The notes beneath the pieces were generated by a model that saw nothing but the letters and a program-made list of their open reading frames with translations, searched no databases and was not told where the DNA came from. This document shows positions 34,639 to 43,708 of a stretch of 64,000 bases of DNA, piece after piece; position 1 is the first letter of the stretch; each line of letters starts with the position of its first letter. Made by a program: the position numbers and the translations under genes. The stretch comes from Azospirillaceae bacterium (GTDB taxonomy: Bacteria > Pseudomonadota > Alphaproteobacteria > Azospirillales > Azospirillaceae): positions 438,292 to 502,291 of the forward strand of contig JAPWJW010000004.1 of assembly GCA_028283825.1 (NCBI GenBank), read 5' to 3'.

Positions 34639-36104
34639 TCAAGGCGCGGGCGTTGTCGATGTGACGACTTCCGGAAACGTCCCTTCCCAGCCGCCGCCCA
34701 ACGCCTTGTACAGCCCCACCATGGCCAGCGAGATGGATGTCGTGGCCTCTATCCGATTGCGCCTGGGTGCGCAGCAGGGCGGTCTGCACGGTCAGGACGC
34801 GCAGGTAGGTGGCGGCCCCCTGGCGGTACTGCATCTCGGCGGCGTCCAGGGCGGCCTGGTTCTGGCGCACGGCCTCGTCCAGGCGGTCGCGGCGCTTTTG
34901 CGAGGCCGCCAGGCTGGTCAGGGCGTCGTCGATCTCATGCCAGGCGCGCAGCACCGTCTGCTGATAGGTCAGGGCGGCCGCCTGCTGTTCGCCTTTGCGC
35001 AGTTCCAGGGTGCCCCGGCGCTGGCCGCCGTCGAACAGCGGCAGGCTGACGCTGGGCCCCACCGAATATTGCCGCGATCCCCAGGCGCCCAGTTCGGTGA
35101 AACGCGTGGTCTGCAAATCCAGGTCGGCGGTCAGGGTGATACGGGGGTAGAAGTCGGCCTCCGCCACGCCCACGCCGGCCGTGGCGGCGTGCAGCCGGGC
35201 GCTGGCGGCACGGATGTCGGGCCGGCGGGTGGCCAGTTCGGATGGCAGGCCCACGGGGTACGACCGCCGGCACGGGCGGGATGGGCTGGCCGGTGCGCAG
35301 CTCCGCCGCCAGGGCGCCCGGCGCCTCCGCCGCCAGCTGGCTCAGCGCGTTGATCAGGCGGGCCTGCTGTTCCTCCAGCGCCGGCAGCCGCGCCTCGATG
35401 GTGGCGACCTCCGCCGCGGCCGAGGCCACGTCCAGGGTGGTGGCGACCCCGTTTCCCTGGCGGGTGTGGGTCAGGTCCAGCAGGTGGCGGGCGATGTCCA
35501 GGTTGCGTCGGGTCAGGTCCAGGTCGGCCTGCACGCCGCGCAGCTGGATGTAGTCACGCGCCGTCTCCGCCGCCACGGCCACCAGCACGTCACGCCGCTG
35601 GTCGGCGGTGGCCTCCACCGTGGCGGCCATGCCCTCCACCGCGCGGGCGGTATGGCCCCAGAAATCCAGTTCCCACGCGGCGTCGATGCCCGGCTGGAAC
35701 AGGTCCAGCGCGGAGGAGGGCGCGCCCAGCAGGCCGTACAGGCCGGTGGGGCTGACGCGTTCGCGCTGATAGGCGGCGTTCAGCCCGACATTGGGCTGGC
35801 CGGCGGCGTCCGCCACCGTCAGGCCGGCGCGCGCCTGGACCAGGCGGCTGGTGGCCAGCGCCAAATCCAGGTTGGCGGCGGCCACCTTGGCTTCCAGCGC
35901 CGTCAGCCGGGCGTCGCCGTACAGGTTCCACCAGTCGGGCGTGATGGCGGCCTCAACCGCCCGGGACGGCGTCCCGGTATCGGGTGCGGCGGGGTCCTGC
36001 CAATGATCGGGCACCGTGGCGGTGGGCGCCTGGAAATCCGGGCCCAGGGTGCAGCCGGCCAGCAGGGCCAGCGTGGCGGCGGCTGTCAGAAGGGGGCGCC
36101 TCAT
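34639..36104 (-). CDS. NodT/OprM-type outer-membrane efflux lipoprotein (two frameshifts)
   Basis: An outer-membrane factor of about 487 residues after removing two extra bases (G in a GG pair at 34753-34754, minus-strand, and C in the C4 run at 35255-35258). The signal peptide has a lipobox LLAGC (Cys near residue 18), then GPDFQAPTATVPDHWQDPAA. Both OEP helical repeats are present: ANLDLALATSRLVQARAGLT, and in restored frame GLPSELATRRPDIRAASARL, then VGPSVSLPLFDGG, and C-terminal LRTQAQSIEATTSISLAMVG. It is the outer channel of the pump encoded upstream. Start overlaps the membrane-fusion gene stop as ATGA. Confidence 0.9.
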
Positions 36105-37154
36105 TTGCCGTTCCCCTTGGCGGTCGTATCGATTTGAGTGATGACCGACAGGCCGACGCGCAGGGCGGCGGCGCCGTCCTGGCCGGGTTCCAGGACGATC
36201 TTCACCGGCAGGCGCTGCACCACCTTGGTGAAGTTGCCGGTGGCGTTGTCAGGCCCCGACGGGGGCGAAGGTCACGCCGGTTGCGGGCGCCACGCTGTCG
36301 ACATGGCCGCGCAGGGTGACGCCCGGCAGGGCATCGACGTTGACCGTTACCGGCTGCCCGGCGCGGACATGGGCCAGCTGCACTTCCCGGTAATTGGCCA
36401 GCACATAGGCCTGGGCCAGGGGCAGGACGGCCAGCAGGGGGTGGCCGATGTTGACATAGGCGCCCACGCGCACCTCACGCTGGCCCACGGTGCCGGCGAT
36501 GGGGGCGGTGATGCGGGTGTAGTCCAGGTTCAGCTGCGCCTGGTCGCGCGCGGCCTGGGCCTTTTGCAGCGCGCCGGCGGCACTGGCCTTCTGCGCCTCC
36601 AGCACCGGCACCTGCTTGCGGGTGGCGTCCACGCTGGCGACGTCACGCTGGCGGCCGGCCAACTGCTGGTCCAGCTGGGCGTCGGCCTGCTGTTGCTGTT
36701 CCAGGGTGCCGGCCCCGCTGCTGGCCAGGGCGCGGTAACGGTTGGCGCCGGCATGGGCCAGGGTCAGGGCAGCGTCGTCCGCCCGCACCCGCGCTTCCGC
36801 CTCGGTGATCAGGGCCTGCTGCCGGTCCAGGTCGGCGCTCAGATGGTCCAGCTGGGCGGCGGCGGTCGCCACGTCGGCCTCCGCCGCCGCCAGGGCGGTG
36901 CGGTAATCGCGGTCGTCGATGCGGGCCAGCAACTGGCCGGCCTGGACCGCCTGGTTATCTTCCACCAGCACCTCGGCGATCAGGCCGGACACCTTGGGCG
37001 CCACCAGGGTGTAGTCGGCGGCGACATAGGCGTCGTCGGTCACGGGGCGGGCGGGGTCGCCCAGCAGGCGCGTGCCGCCGGCATAGGCGCCACCGGCCAG
37101 CAGCAGCACGGCCCCGGCGATGCCCGCCCGCTTCACGGTCTGGGATGTGGTCAT
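36101..37154 (-). CDS. EmrA-like membrane-fusion protein (frameshifted)
   Basis: A HlyD/EmrA-type periplasmic adaptor of about 350 residues after removing one extra C (minus strand) in the C5 run at 36261-36265; read literally it ends at 36249. A membrane anchor (residues 10-30) is followed by TDDAYVAADYTLVAPKVSGL, a coiled-coil hairpin and RITAPIAGTVGQREVRVGAY; restored frame gives SGPDNATGNFTKVVQRLPVK, as in EmrA. It links the MFS pump to the NodT-type channel. It starts 31 bp after the MFS stop. Confidence 0.9.
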
Positions 37155-37185
37155 GGGTCTGTTTCCTAAATGAATTGGGGGCCGG

Positions 37186-38727
37186 TCAGGCGGCGGGCCG
37201 GGCCGCCGGTCGGGGCGGATAGACCCGCACCGGCATGACGGGGATGAGCACGATCAGGGCCAGGGCCACCACGGCCATGACGCCGTAGATGTCGGCCACG
37301 GTCAGGACCAGGGCCTGCTCCCGCACCCGGTTGCCCAGGCGGGTCAGGTCCCCCATCGCGCTGTCCAGGATGGGCAGGTTGCCCAGCCGATCCAGCAGGG
37401 TGTTGGAATGCAGATGCTCCCGCGCGGTGCCCAGGCCCTCCACCACCGCGGTGCCGATGACGGCGGCCAGGCCCTTCACGCTGTTGAACATGGCGGACGC
37501 GAAGGGCCCGTCGGTGGGCGTCAGGCTGCCCGTGGCCTGCATCAGCAGGGGGATGACGGCCATGGGCTGGCCGAACACCTGCAGAAGCTGCAGCAGGTAG
37601 AAATTCTCACGCGACCAGTCGCTGGTGACCTGGGTGGCGCCCAGGCAGGACAGGGCGATCAGGACCAGGCCGGTGGCCAGCACCCAGCGGCAATCGATCC
37701 AGCGGATGTTCAGCAACGCGGCCACCAGCGGCAAGGCCACCAGTTGCGGCAGGGCTACCATCAGGGCCAGGGGCGTGGTTTCCAGCGGGCGATAGCCCCA
37801 CACCTCCCCCAGATACAGCGACGGCAGGGCGCCCACGGCCGACAGCACCACCAGCACGCCGGCCAGGGTGATCAGCGCGTGGCTGAAGTTCCGGATGCGC
37901 AGCAGGCGCAACTGGATGAAGGGCAGGGCGTGCGACCATTCGTTCACCAGGAACAGGACGAACAGCCCGGCCCCGCCCAGGGCCGTGCCTACGATGAGGG
38001 GTGAATTGAACCCATCCAGCCGGTCGGCCTGCATCAGGGCCACCACGATCATGCAGATGGCGGGAAAGCCGGTCAGCAGGCCCGGCCAGTCGAACCGGTG
38101 GAAGCGTTCCAGCCGTATGGGATCCTGCGGCAGGCCATAGGCGCAGGCGGCTGCCGCGACGGCGCAGAACGGCACCACCTGCCAGAAGGCGAAACGCCAG
38201 TCGAACACCTCCGTCCACAGGGCGGCCAGGGGCACGCCCAGGTTGGGGCCGAAGGTGGCGGTCAGGGCATACGCGCCCAGGCCGTACAGCTTGATGCCCG
38301 GCGGCAGGAAGCGCAGCGCCGACGACATCAGCATGGGCGGCAGGCAGCCGCCCACCAGCCCCTGCGTCGCGCGCAGCAGGATCAGGCTTTCGGCGTCGGG
38401 CGCGAAGGGGCACAGGATGCCCAGGGTGGCGAACGCCAGGATGACGCCGACGATGAAGCGGCGCATGGAAAAGGTGACGGCGAACCAGGGCGCGAACAGC
38501 ATGCCCGCCACCTGTGTGGCCTCGTACGCCGTGGTCAGCCAGGTGCCATCGTCGTGGCCGATGCCCATGCCGCCCCGGATGTCGGCCATGGCGACCTCCG
38601 TCACGTGCTCATTCAAGCCTGCGACCAGGGATGCCAGCAGCACGCCCAGCAGGGCGATGACGATGCGGGGGCCGAAGGGCGGCGGCATGGGCGGGGCGTG
38701 GGGGTGGGCCTGGGGATGGGCGGACAT
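37186..38727 (-). CDS. DHA2-type MFS multidrug transporter (EmrB-like)
   Basis: A 513-residue inner-membrane transporter of the 14-helix DHA2 family of proton antiporters. Motifs include the first helix pair IALLGVLLASLVAGLNEHVT, LRATQGLVGGCLPPMLMSSA (motif with R-G-L-Q-G type spacing), and the late FASAMFNSVKGLAAVIGTAV block. A His-rich short N-terminus (HPQAHPHAPP) is notable. With the following adaptor and NodT-type gene it makes a tripartite pump; a LysR gene upstream in the same direction may control it. Confidence 0.9.
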   Translation of the reverse strand: MSAHPQAHPHAPPMPPPFGPRIVIALLGVLLASLVAGLNEHVTEVAMADIRGGMGIGHDDGTWLTTAYEATQVAGMLFAPWFAVTFSMRRFIVGVILAFATLGILCPFAPDAESLILLRATQGLVGGCLPPMLMSSALRFLPPGIKLYGLGAYALTATFGPNLGVPLAALWTEVFDWRFAFWQVVPFCAVAAAACAYGLPQDPIRLERFHRFDWPGLLTGFPAICMIVVALMQADRLDGFNSPLIVGTALGGAGLFVLFLVNEWSHALPFIQLRLLRIRNFSHALITLAGVLVVLSAVGALPSLYLGEVWGYRPLETTPLALMVALPQLVALPLVAALLNIRWIDCRWVLATGLVLIALSCLGATQVTSDWSRENFYLLQLLQVFGQPMAVIPLLMQATGSLTPTDGPFASAMFNSVKGLAAVIGTAVVEGLGTAREHLHSNTLLDRLGNLPILDSAMGDLTRLGNRVREQALVLTVADIYGVMAVVALALIVLIPVMPVRVYPPRPAARPAA

Positions 38728-38804
38728 GATGCCAACGGACTTTCAAAAGGGTCGCCCTGCTATAGTCCCCTTGTGACCGTTCAAAAACTGAATGTATCTG
38801 AATG

Positions 38805-38829
38805 AATAAGTGCGTTAGACGCACTTATT
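38805..38829 (-). terminator. Inverted repeat between LysR gene and pump operon
   Basis: AATAAGTGCGT-TAG-ACGCACTTATT is a perfect 11-bp inverted repeat with a 3-nt loop, 14 bp after the LysR stop and 78 bp before the pump start. On the minus strand it ends in TTATT, suiting a terminator for the LysR gene, or it may be an operator of the pump. Confidence 0.6.
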
Positions 38830-38842
38830 GTCAGCGGAAGGA

Positions 38843-39772
38843 TCACCCTTCGATCTGTCCCAGGGCGATGGCGCGGGTGGTCTGGCGCAGCCAGCGGTGG
38901 GCGGGGTCGTTGTCGAACCGGGGGTGCCAGGACTGGCGCACCACCACCGCCGCCAGCGGCAGGGGGATGGGGAAGATGCGCACGGCCAGGCCCAGGCGCT
39001 TCATGCTGGGCAGCATCATGTCCGGCAGGGGCAGCAGCAGGTCGGATTGCGACAATGCCGCCAGCGCCGTGTACAGCGACCCCGTCACCAGCGCCACGTG
39101 TGAGGTCAGGCCCATGGCTGAAAGCGCCTGGTCCACCGGCGTGTGGAACAGGCCACGGCGCGAGATGCTGATGCGGGGATAGGCTGCGAACCGGGCGGCG
39201 GTGATGTCCTCGCCATCGCCATGACCGCCGTCGCCGAAGATGGGGTGGTCGGGCCGGGCCACGCCGACGAAGCCTTCGGTCGCCAGGGTCTGCACCCGCA
39301 TTTCCGGGCCGGACGGCGGGTTGGAGGCGATCAGCAGGTCGACGCGCCCCTCGCGCAGGGCGGCGTCATCGCCCTCCCCCTCCGGTGCGAAGCGCAGCTT
39401 CACGTTTGGTGCCCGGGCCTGCAGGGTCTTCAGCAGCAGGCCGCCGTGGGCGCTGGCGTAGAAGTCGTTGCCCCGGATGGTGAAGGTGCGGTCCAGGCGG
39501 CTGAACTCCGGCTCCCCCTCCGCGCGCAGCAGGCCGGTGGCCTCCGCCACCATGGTGCGCACCCGCTCGCGCAGTTCCAGGGCGCGGGGCGTGGGCACCA
39601 GGCGGCGGCCGGCCCGCACCAGGATGGGGTCGCCCACCGTCTCGCGGATGCGGGCCAGGGTGCGGCTCATGGCCGGCGCGCTCAGGTGCAGGCGGCGGGC
39701 GGCACCCGCCACGCTGCCTTCCTCCAGCAGCAGGTCCAGGGCGATCAGCAGGTTCAGGTCGGGGTATTGCAT
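38843..39772 (-). CDS. LysR-family transcriptional regulator
   Basis: A 309-residue LysR-type regulator. The N-terminal helix-turn-helix reads LLIALDLLLEEGSVAGAARR, LHLSAPAMSRTLARIRETVG; the C-terminal ligand domain contains FTIRGNDFYASAHGGLLLKT and VDLLIASNPPSGPEM. It is directly upstream of the EmrAB-NodT operon in the same direction, separated by a hairpin, so it likely regulates it, as known for efflux LysR genes. The start ATG after GGGGTATTGC... was chosen for the typical MQYPDLNLLIALD opening. Confidence 0.9.
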   Translation of the reverse strand: MQYPDLNLLIALDLLLEEGSVAGAARRLHLSAPAMSRTLARIRETVGDPILVRAGRRLVPTPRALELRERVRTMVAEATGLLRAEGEPEFSRLDRTFTIRGNDFYASAHGGLLLKTLQARAPNVKLRFAPEGEGDDAALREGRVDLLIASNPPSGPEMRVQTLATEGFVGVARPDHPIFGDGGHGDGEDITAARFAAYPRISISRRGLFHTPVDQALSAMGLTSHVALVTGSLYTALAALSQSDLLLPLPDMMLPSMKRLGLAVRIFPIPLPLAAVVVRQSWHPRFDNDPAHRWLRQTTRAIALGQIEG

Positions 39773-39799
39773 GGCACGCAATGATAGCGCGCCCATGCA

Positions 39800-40528
39800 T
39801 CAGGATAAATCATCTTCCGCCACCCGGCGCAGGGCGTCGGTGTCGCACAGGGTCAGGTGCTGCCGCTCGCCGGATATCCAGCCCTGCTTCGCCCACGCCG
39901 CCAGGGTGCGGCTGGCGGTGTGCAGGGTGGTGCCGGACAATTCCGCCAGGTCCCGCCGCGTCAGGGGGAAGGCGATGGCGGTGGCGCCTGATCCGTTCCT
40001 GGCCGATTGGGCGGCCAGGCGCAGCAGGGCGCGGGCCAGGCGCTGTTCCACCCGGCCGGTGGTGGCCTCGCGCAGGCGTTCCTGCACCTCCATCAGCCGC
40101 CGGCCGATGACGCCCACCAGGTTCAGGGCGATGGTGGGGTGCCGGGTGATCAGGTCGCGCAAGGCGGCCTCGGTCCAGCTGATCTCCACGCTGTCGGCCA
40201 CCGTCTCGGCATCGGCGGGATACAGGCGGTCGGTGAACAGGGGCACGGTGCCGAACATCTCCCCGGCACCGATGAAGCGCAGGGCCACCTGGCCGCCGGC
40301 GGCCCCCGACTGGCTGATGCGCACCCCGCCGCTCAGCAGGGCGTGGCAATGCTGGGCCGGGTCGCCCTGGTGGAACAGCCGGGTGTGGCGGGGCACGGTG
40401 CGGATGCGGGCGGCGGCCATCACCTGGGCCAGGGCCGGCGGCGCCAGGCCCTGGAACAGCTCCATTCCCGCCAGTGCTGCGGGGGGCCAGGCATTGGTTT
40501 GGGAAGGCATGGTGGACATGGCCGGCAT
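39800..40528 (-). CDS. Crp/Fnr-family transcriptional regulator
   Basis: A 242-residue Crp/Fnr-family protein. It has an N-terminal cyclic-nucleotide-binding-type sensor (LFHQGDPAQHCHALLSGGVR, FIGAGEMFGTVPLFTDRLYP) without FNR's cysteine cluster, and a C-terminal winged helix (FPLTRRDLAELSGTTLHTAS with recognition helix RTLAAWAKQG). Style resembles the NO-responsive NnrR/Dnr/FixK branches, but the ligand is not proven. GGGG precedes the ATG at 40528 by about 5 nt. It is divergent from the PanE-like gene. It might act on the FNR-type box upstream of nnrS. Confidence 0.88.
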   Translation of the reverse strand: MPAMSTMPSQTNAWPPAALAGMELFQGLAPPALAQVMAAARIRTVPRHTRLFHQGDPAQHCHALLSGGVRISQSGAAGGQVALRFIGAGEMFGTVPLFTDRLYPADAETVADSVEISWTEAALRDLITRHPTIALNLVGVIGRRLMEVQERLREATTGRVEQRLARALLRLAAQSARNGSGATAIAFPLTRRDLAELSGTTLHTASRTLAAWAKQGWISGERQHLTLCDTDALRRVAEDDLS

Positions 40529-40628
40529 TGTACCCCATGGGACGCAATGCCGGCCTGCCATGTTCGCGCGCACAGCCAAGATGTTTTTCGGTCCTATCCT
40601 GTCGGCGCAATCAGTTGAGGGAACGGGT

Positions 40629-41522
40629 ATGCACATCGGCATCATGGGCGCCGGCGCGGTCGGCTGTTTCTACGGGGCCTTGCTGGCGCGGGCGGGGCAC
40701 GACGTCACCCTGGTCGGGCGGCCGGCCTTGGTGGCGGGCGTGGCGGCGCAAGGTGGCCTGCGGCTGGAGATGGCGGGTTTCGACGGCATCGTGCCCATCA
40801 ATGCTGCGGCCGATCCCTCGGCGCTGGCCGAGGCCGACCTGGTGCTGTTCTGCGTGAAGTCAGCCGACACCGTGCCCACCGGCCGGGCGATGGCCCCATA
40901 CCTTAAGCCGGGCGTGCCCGTGCTGACCCTGCAGAACGGCGTGGACAATGCGGAACGCTTGAGCACCGCGCTGGGCCGGCCGGCAGTGCCGGTGGTGGTC
41001 TATGTCGCCACCGGCATGGGCGGCCCGGCCCATGTGCAGCACCACGGGCGCGGCGACCTGATCATCGGCCCGTCGGCGGACAGTGATGCCATCGCCGCCG
41101 CGCTCAGCGCTGCCGGCATCCCGACCACCGTGTCGCACGGCGTGGTCGCGGCGCTGTGGGACAAGCTGATCATCAACTGCGCCCACAACCCGCTGTCGGC
41201 GGTGGGGCAGGTGACCTATGGCCAGATGGTGGCGGTCGAGGGCGTCACCGATGTCATGACCGACGTGGTCCATGAATGCGTGGCCGTGGCCCATGCCCTG
41301 GGCATCGCGGTGCAGGACGACATCCTGGACCGCGTGCTGGCCCTGTCGCGCAGCATGCCCAACCAGTACGCCTCCACCGCCCAGGATCTGGCGCGGGGCA
41401 AGCGGACGGAGATCGACTATCTCAACGGCCATATCGTGCGGAAGGGCGGCGACCTGGGCATCGCGACACCGGTGAACCGCACGCTGCTGGCCCTGGTGAA
41501 ACTGCTGGAATCTAAAGCCTGA
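40629..41522 (+). CDS. 2-dehydropantoate 2-reductase family protein
   Basis: A 297-residue ketopantoate reductase (PanE/ApbA) family protein. The Rossmann start MHIGIMGAGAVGCFYGALLA, the substrate Lys region LVLFCVKSADT, QNGVDNAE and the C-terminal KLIINCAHNPLSAV (conserved Lys/Asn), ARGKRTEIDYLNGHIV are present. It reduces ketopantoate for vitamin B5, or an alternative 2-keto acid, with NADPH. Annotated at the ATG after GAACGGGT; the long 5' extension reads through the divergent Crp gene and was rejected. Its stop overlaps the convergent DUF5009 gene by 11 nt. Confidence 0.87.
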   Translation: MHIGIMGAGAVGCFYGALLARAGHDVTLVGRPALVAGVAAQGGLRLEMAGFDGIVPINAAADPSALAEADLVLFCVKSADTVPTGRAMAPYLKPGVPVLTLQNGVDNAERLSTALGRPAVPVVVYVATGMGGPAHVQHHGRGDLIIGPSADSDAIAAALSAAGIPTTVSHGVVAALWDKLIINCAHNPLSAVGQVTYGQMVAVEGVTDVMTDVVHECVAVAHALGIAVQDDILDRVLALSRSMPNQYASTAQDLARGKRTEIDYLNGHIVRKGGDLGIATPVNRTLLALVKLLESKA

Positions 41523-42720
41523 CATGCAGGCCCCGGCGGTGCAGCGGCACCAGCAGGGCGATGATCAGGGCCAGGATGCCAAGGGCGCAGATGAAGGAAG
41601 CCAGGTAGGGCTCCGTCACCACCCGGCCCACCAGGCGATAACCCCAGGCCTGCGGCGTCAGCGGCCCCTCTGTTGTGGGGATCAGCGGCAGGCCGCCCAG
41701 GGCGTCCAGCACCTGTGACAGGCTGAAGGCCAGGATGGCGTTGCCGCCCAGCACGCGGCAGGGATACGCGGCCGCTGACCATCCCGGATGCACCGCCGGC
41801 CGGTCCAGCAGGGCCGACAGCAGCATCAGGGTGGTCAGGGAAAAGCCGCCGCTGAACAGGGCGAAGCTGGCGGTCCATAGCCGCTTGTTGATGGGCAAAA
41901 CCGGGTCCAGCGCCAGCCCGGTCCCCATCAGGGCCAGGCCCACCGTCAGCAGCACGGATTTGCGGTCGGTTCGCTTCAGGAAAGCGCCGGCCAGCACGCC
42001 CATGGCCACGTTGGCGCTGGCCGGCAGGGTGGAGGGCAGGCCGTCCGGGTCATAGGTCACCAATCCGGCGGCGTTCGTGCCGTAGGGCCACAGATGGGGC
42101 ACGGTGAAGACCTGACGGTCGATCCAGGCGAACAGGTTCCCGTCCGGGTCCAGCTGGCCGGGGCCGAAGCCCGGCACCGGTATCCACACCAGCGCCGCCC
42201 AGGACCCCAGCAACAGCACGGCGATGGCGCCGGCCACGGCCCCCAGGTTCAACGCCGGCGCCCCATCGGCGCCCTGGCGTCTGGTCAGCAGGCACAGGCC
42301 CGCCACCAGGGCATAGCACAGGGCGATGCGCTGCAGGATGCCGGGCAGGCGCAGATGCGCCAGGTCGAAGGCCGGCAGGGCGTTCAGGAACAGGCCCAGC
42401 AGGATCAGGGACAGCGCCCGCCGCCCGATCTGCCGTGCCGCGGCGGCGGGATCGGCCGCCATGCGGGGGAAGGACAGGGCGATGGCCAGGCCGATGCCGA
42501 ACAGGAAACCCGGCGCCACCATGTCCGCCAGGGTCCAGCCGTTCCAGGCGGCGTGCTTCAGCTGGGCGTAATATTTGTCCCAGTCGCCCGGGCTGGTCAC
42601 CAGGATCATGCCGGCCACGGCCAGGCCGCGCAGCACGTCCAGGGAGGCCAGGCGGATCTTGGCGCCGGCGCCCGCCAGGGCGGGTGCGGCGATGGCTGTC
42701 ACGGTCATGGCGGCGGACAC
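41512..42720 (-). CDS. HGSNAT/DUF5009-type membrane acyltransferase
   Basis: A 402-residue inner-membrane protein with about 11 helices. It begins RLASLDVLRGLAVAGMILVT, the signature of the NagX/heparan-alpha-glucosaminide N-acetyltransferase (DUF1624/DUF5009) family; further marks are TLADMVAPGFLFGIGLAIAL and YPCRVLGGNAILAFSLSQVL. Members transfer acetyl groups from acetyl-CoA across the membrane onto amino sugars; the substrate here is unknown. The frame is intact. Confidence 0.85.
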   Translation of the reverse strand: MSAAMTVTAIAAPALAGAGAKIRLASLDVLRGLAVAGMILVTSPGDWDKYYAQLKHAAWNGWTLADMVAPGFLFGIGLAIALSFPRMAADPAAAARQIGRRALSLILLGLFLNALPAFDLAHLRLPGILQRIALCYALVAGLCLLTRRQGADGAPALNLGAVAGAIAVLLLGSWAALVWIPVPGFGPGQLDPDGNLFAWIDRQVFTVPHLWPYGTNAAGLVTYDPDGLPSTLPASANVAMGVLAGAFLKRTDRKSVLLTVGLALMGTGLALDPVLPINKRLWTASFALFSGGFSLTTLMLLSALLDRPAVHPGWSAAAYPCRVLGGNAILAFSLSQVLDALGGLPLIPTTEGPLTPQAWGYRLVGRVVTEPYLASFICALGILALIIALLVPLHRRGLHVRL

Positions 42721-42774
42721 CCCCCTTTGATTATGGGGAAACCCTAGCAGGTTGTGACAACGTTGTCACAAACC

Positions 42775-43251
42775 TTATTCGGGGGCGCCCGGCAGGCGGC
42801 GCGCCCCGGGGCCCAGCGCGCCCAGCTTGTCCGCCGGGTTGTGCAGGCGGCAGACCTCGATGGACAGGCAGCCGCAGCCGATGCACTGGTCCAGCGTGTC
42901 ACGCAGCGCGGTCAGGGTGAGGATCTGCTGGTCCAGGCGTTCACGCCATAGCGCGGACAGGCGGGCCCAGTCGGCGCGGGTGGGGGTGCGGCCGTCGGGC
43001 AGGCCGGCCAAGGCGGCGGCGATATCGGCCAGCGGAATGCCCACTGCCTGTGCGGCCTTGATGAAGGCGACGCGGCGCAGCACGTCGCGGGCATAGCGCC
43101 GCTGGTTGCCGCCCGACCGCAGGCTGCTGATCAGGCCCTGGCGTTCGTAGAAGTGCAGGGCGGACACCGCCACCCCCGCCCGCTCCGCCACCTGGCCGAC
43201 GGACATCAGGGCCTTGATGTTGAAGGGTTTGCCCGTCGACGCATCCGCCAT
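42775..43251 (-). CDS. soxR: SoxR, redox-sensitive MerR-family activator
   Basis: A 158-residue MerR-family protein. The N-terminal helix-turn-helix ([20 protein letters not shown]) is followed by a dimerisation helix and the C-terminal cluster [12 protein letters not shown], which matches the CIGCGCxSxxxC [2Fe-2S] signature of SoxR. It senses superoxide-generating and redox-cycling drugs and activates defence genes. A SoxR-box-like sequence lies just upstream of its start, implying self-control. No soxS is present, as is normal outside enteric bacteria. Confidence 0.95.
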   Translation of the reverse strand: MADASTGKPFNIKALMSVGQVAERAGVAVSALHFYERQGLISSLRSGGNQRRYARDVLRRVAFIKAAQAVGIPLADIAAALAGLPDGRTPTRADWARLSALWRERLDQQILTLTALRDTLDQCIGCGCLSIEVCRLHNPADKLGALGPGARRLPGAPE

Positions 43252-43268
43252 GATCCATCCCACCTTAT

Positions 43269-43285
43269 CCCAACATATATTGAGG
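43269..43285 (-). promoter_or_regulatory. SoxR-box-like site upstream of soxR
   Basis: Minus strand: CCTCAA-TATATG-TTGGG, close to the SoxR box CCTCAAG-N4-CTTGAGG but with the second arm imperfect. It lies 18 bp before the soxR start, where an autoregulatory site is expected. Binding not tested. Confidence 0.5.
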
Positions 43286-43362
43286 TTTTAGCCCGGCGGC
43301 TCGGCAATTTGAATGGCCTTTTGGGAAAGGTCATGTGCTGAGCGATGCTTGAGAAGGGTTGG

Positions 43363-43385
43363 CCGGTACGATATCATCATACCGG
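43363..43385. promoter_or_regulatory. Inverted repeat upstream of orphan parD
   Basis: CCGGTACGA and TCATACCGG (one mismatch) face each other around a 5-nt centre, 28 bp before the parD start. It fits an autoregulatory operator for this ribbon-helix-helix protein. Confidence 0.55.
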
Positions 43386-43413
43386 CTTCATGACATGGCG
43401 AGGGAAGGTCCGC

Positions 43414-43695
43414 ATGGCGGCACCCGAGAAACGGTCATTCACCCTGCCGACCGAACAGACCGCCTACATCGATGACATGGTCGCGACCGGCGCTTACGCC
43501 AGTGCCAGCGAAGTGGTGCGCGCCGGCATCCGTGCTTTGCAGGAGCGTGACGCCGCTGTGGAGCGGTGGCTGCGCGAAGAGGTGGTGCCGGTTTATGACG
43601 CGATGAAGGCCGACCCATCGCGGGGCGTGCCGGCGGAGGATGTGTACGCCGCCATTCGTGCCCGCCATGCGGACCGGCGCAAGGGAAGCGTGTGA
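43414..43695 (+). CDS. ParD-type antitoxin, orphan (no toxin gene next to it)
   Basis: A 93-residue ribbon-helix-helix antitoxin with EKRSFTLPTEQTAYIDDMVA and YASASEVVRAGIRALQERDA, the ParD/CC2985 signature. The tail EEVVPVYDAMKADPSRGVPA is the typical toxin-binding part. Unlike the pair at 9.9 kb, no ParE/RelE gene follows: 13 nt later comes the end of a convergent TetR gene. The start at 43414 was chosen for the usual short N-terminus. It may regulate other genes or neutralise a toxin encoded elsewhere. Confidence 0.85.
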   Translation: MAAPEKRSFTLPTEQTAYIDDMVATGAYASASEVVRAGIRALQERDAAVERWLREEVVPVYDAMKADPSRGVPAEDVYAAIRARHADRRKGSV

Positions 43696-43708
43696 TCCCT
43701 AGCCTCGT

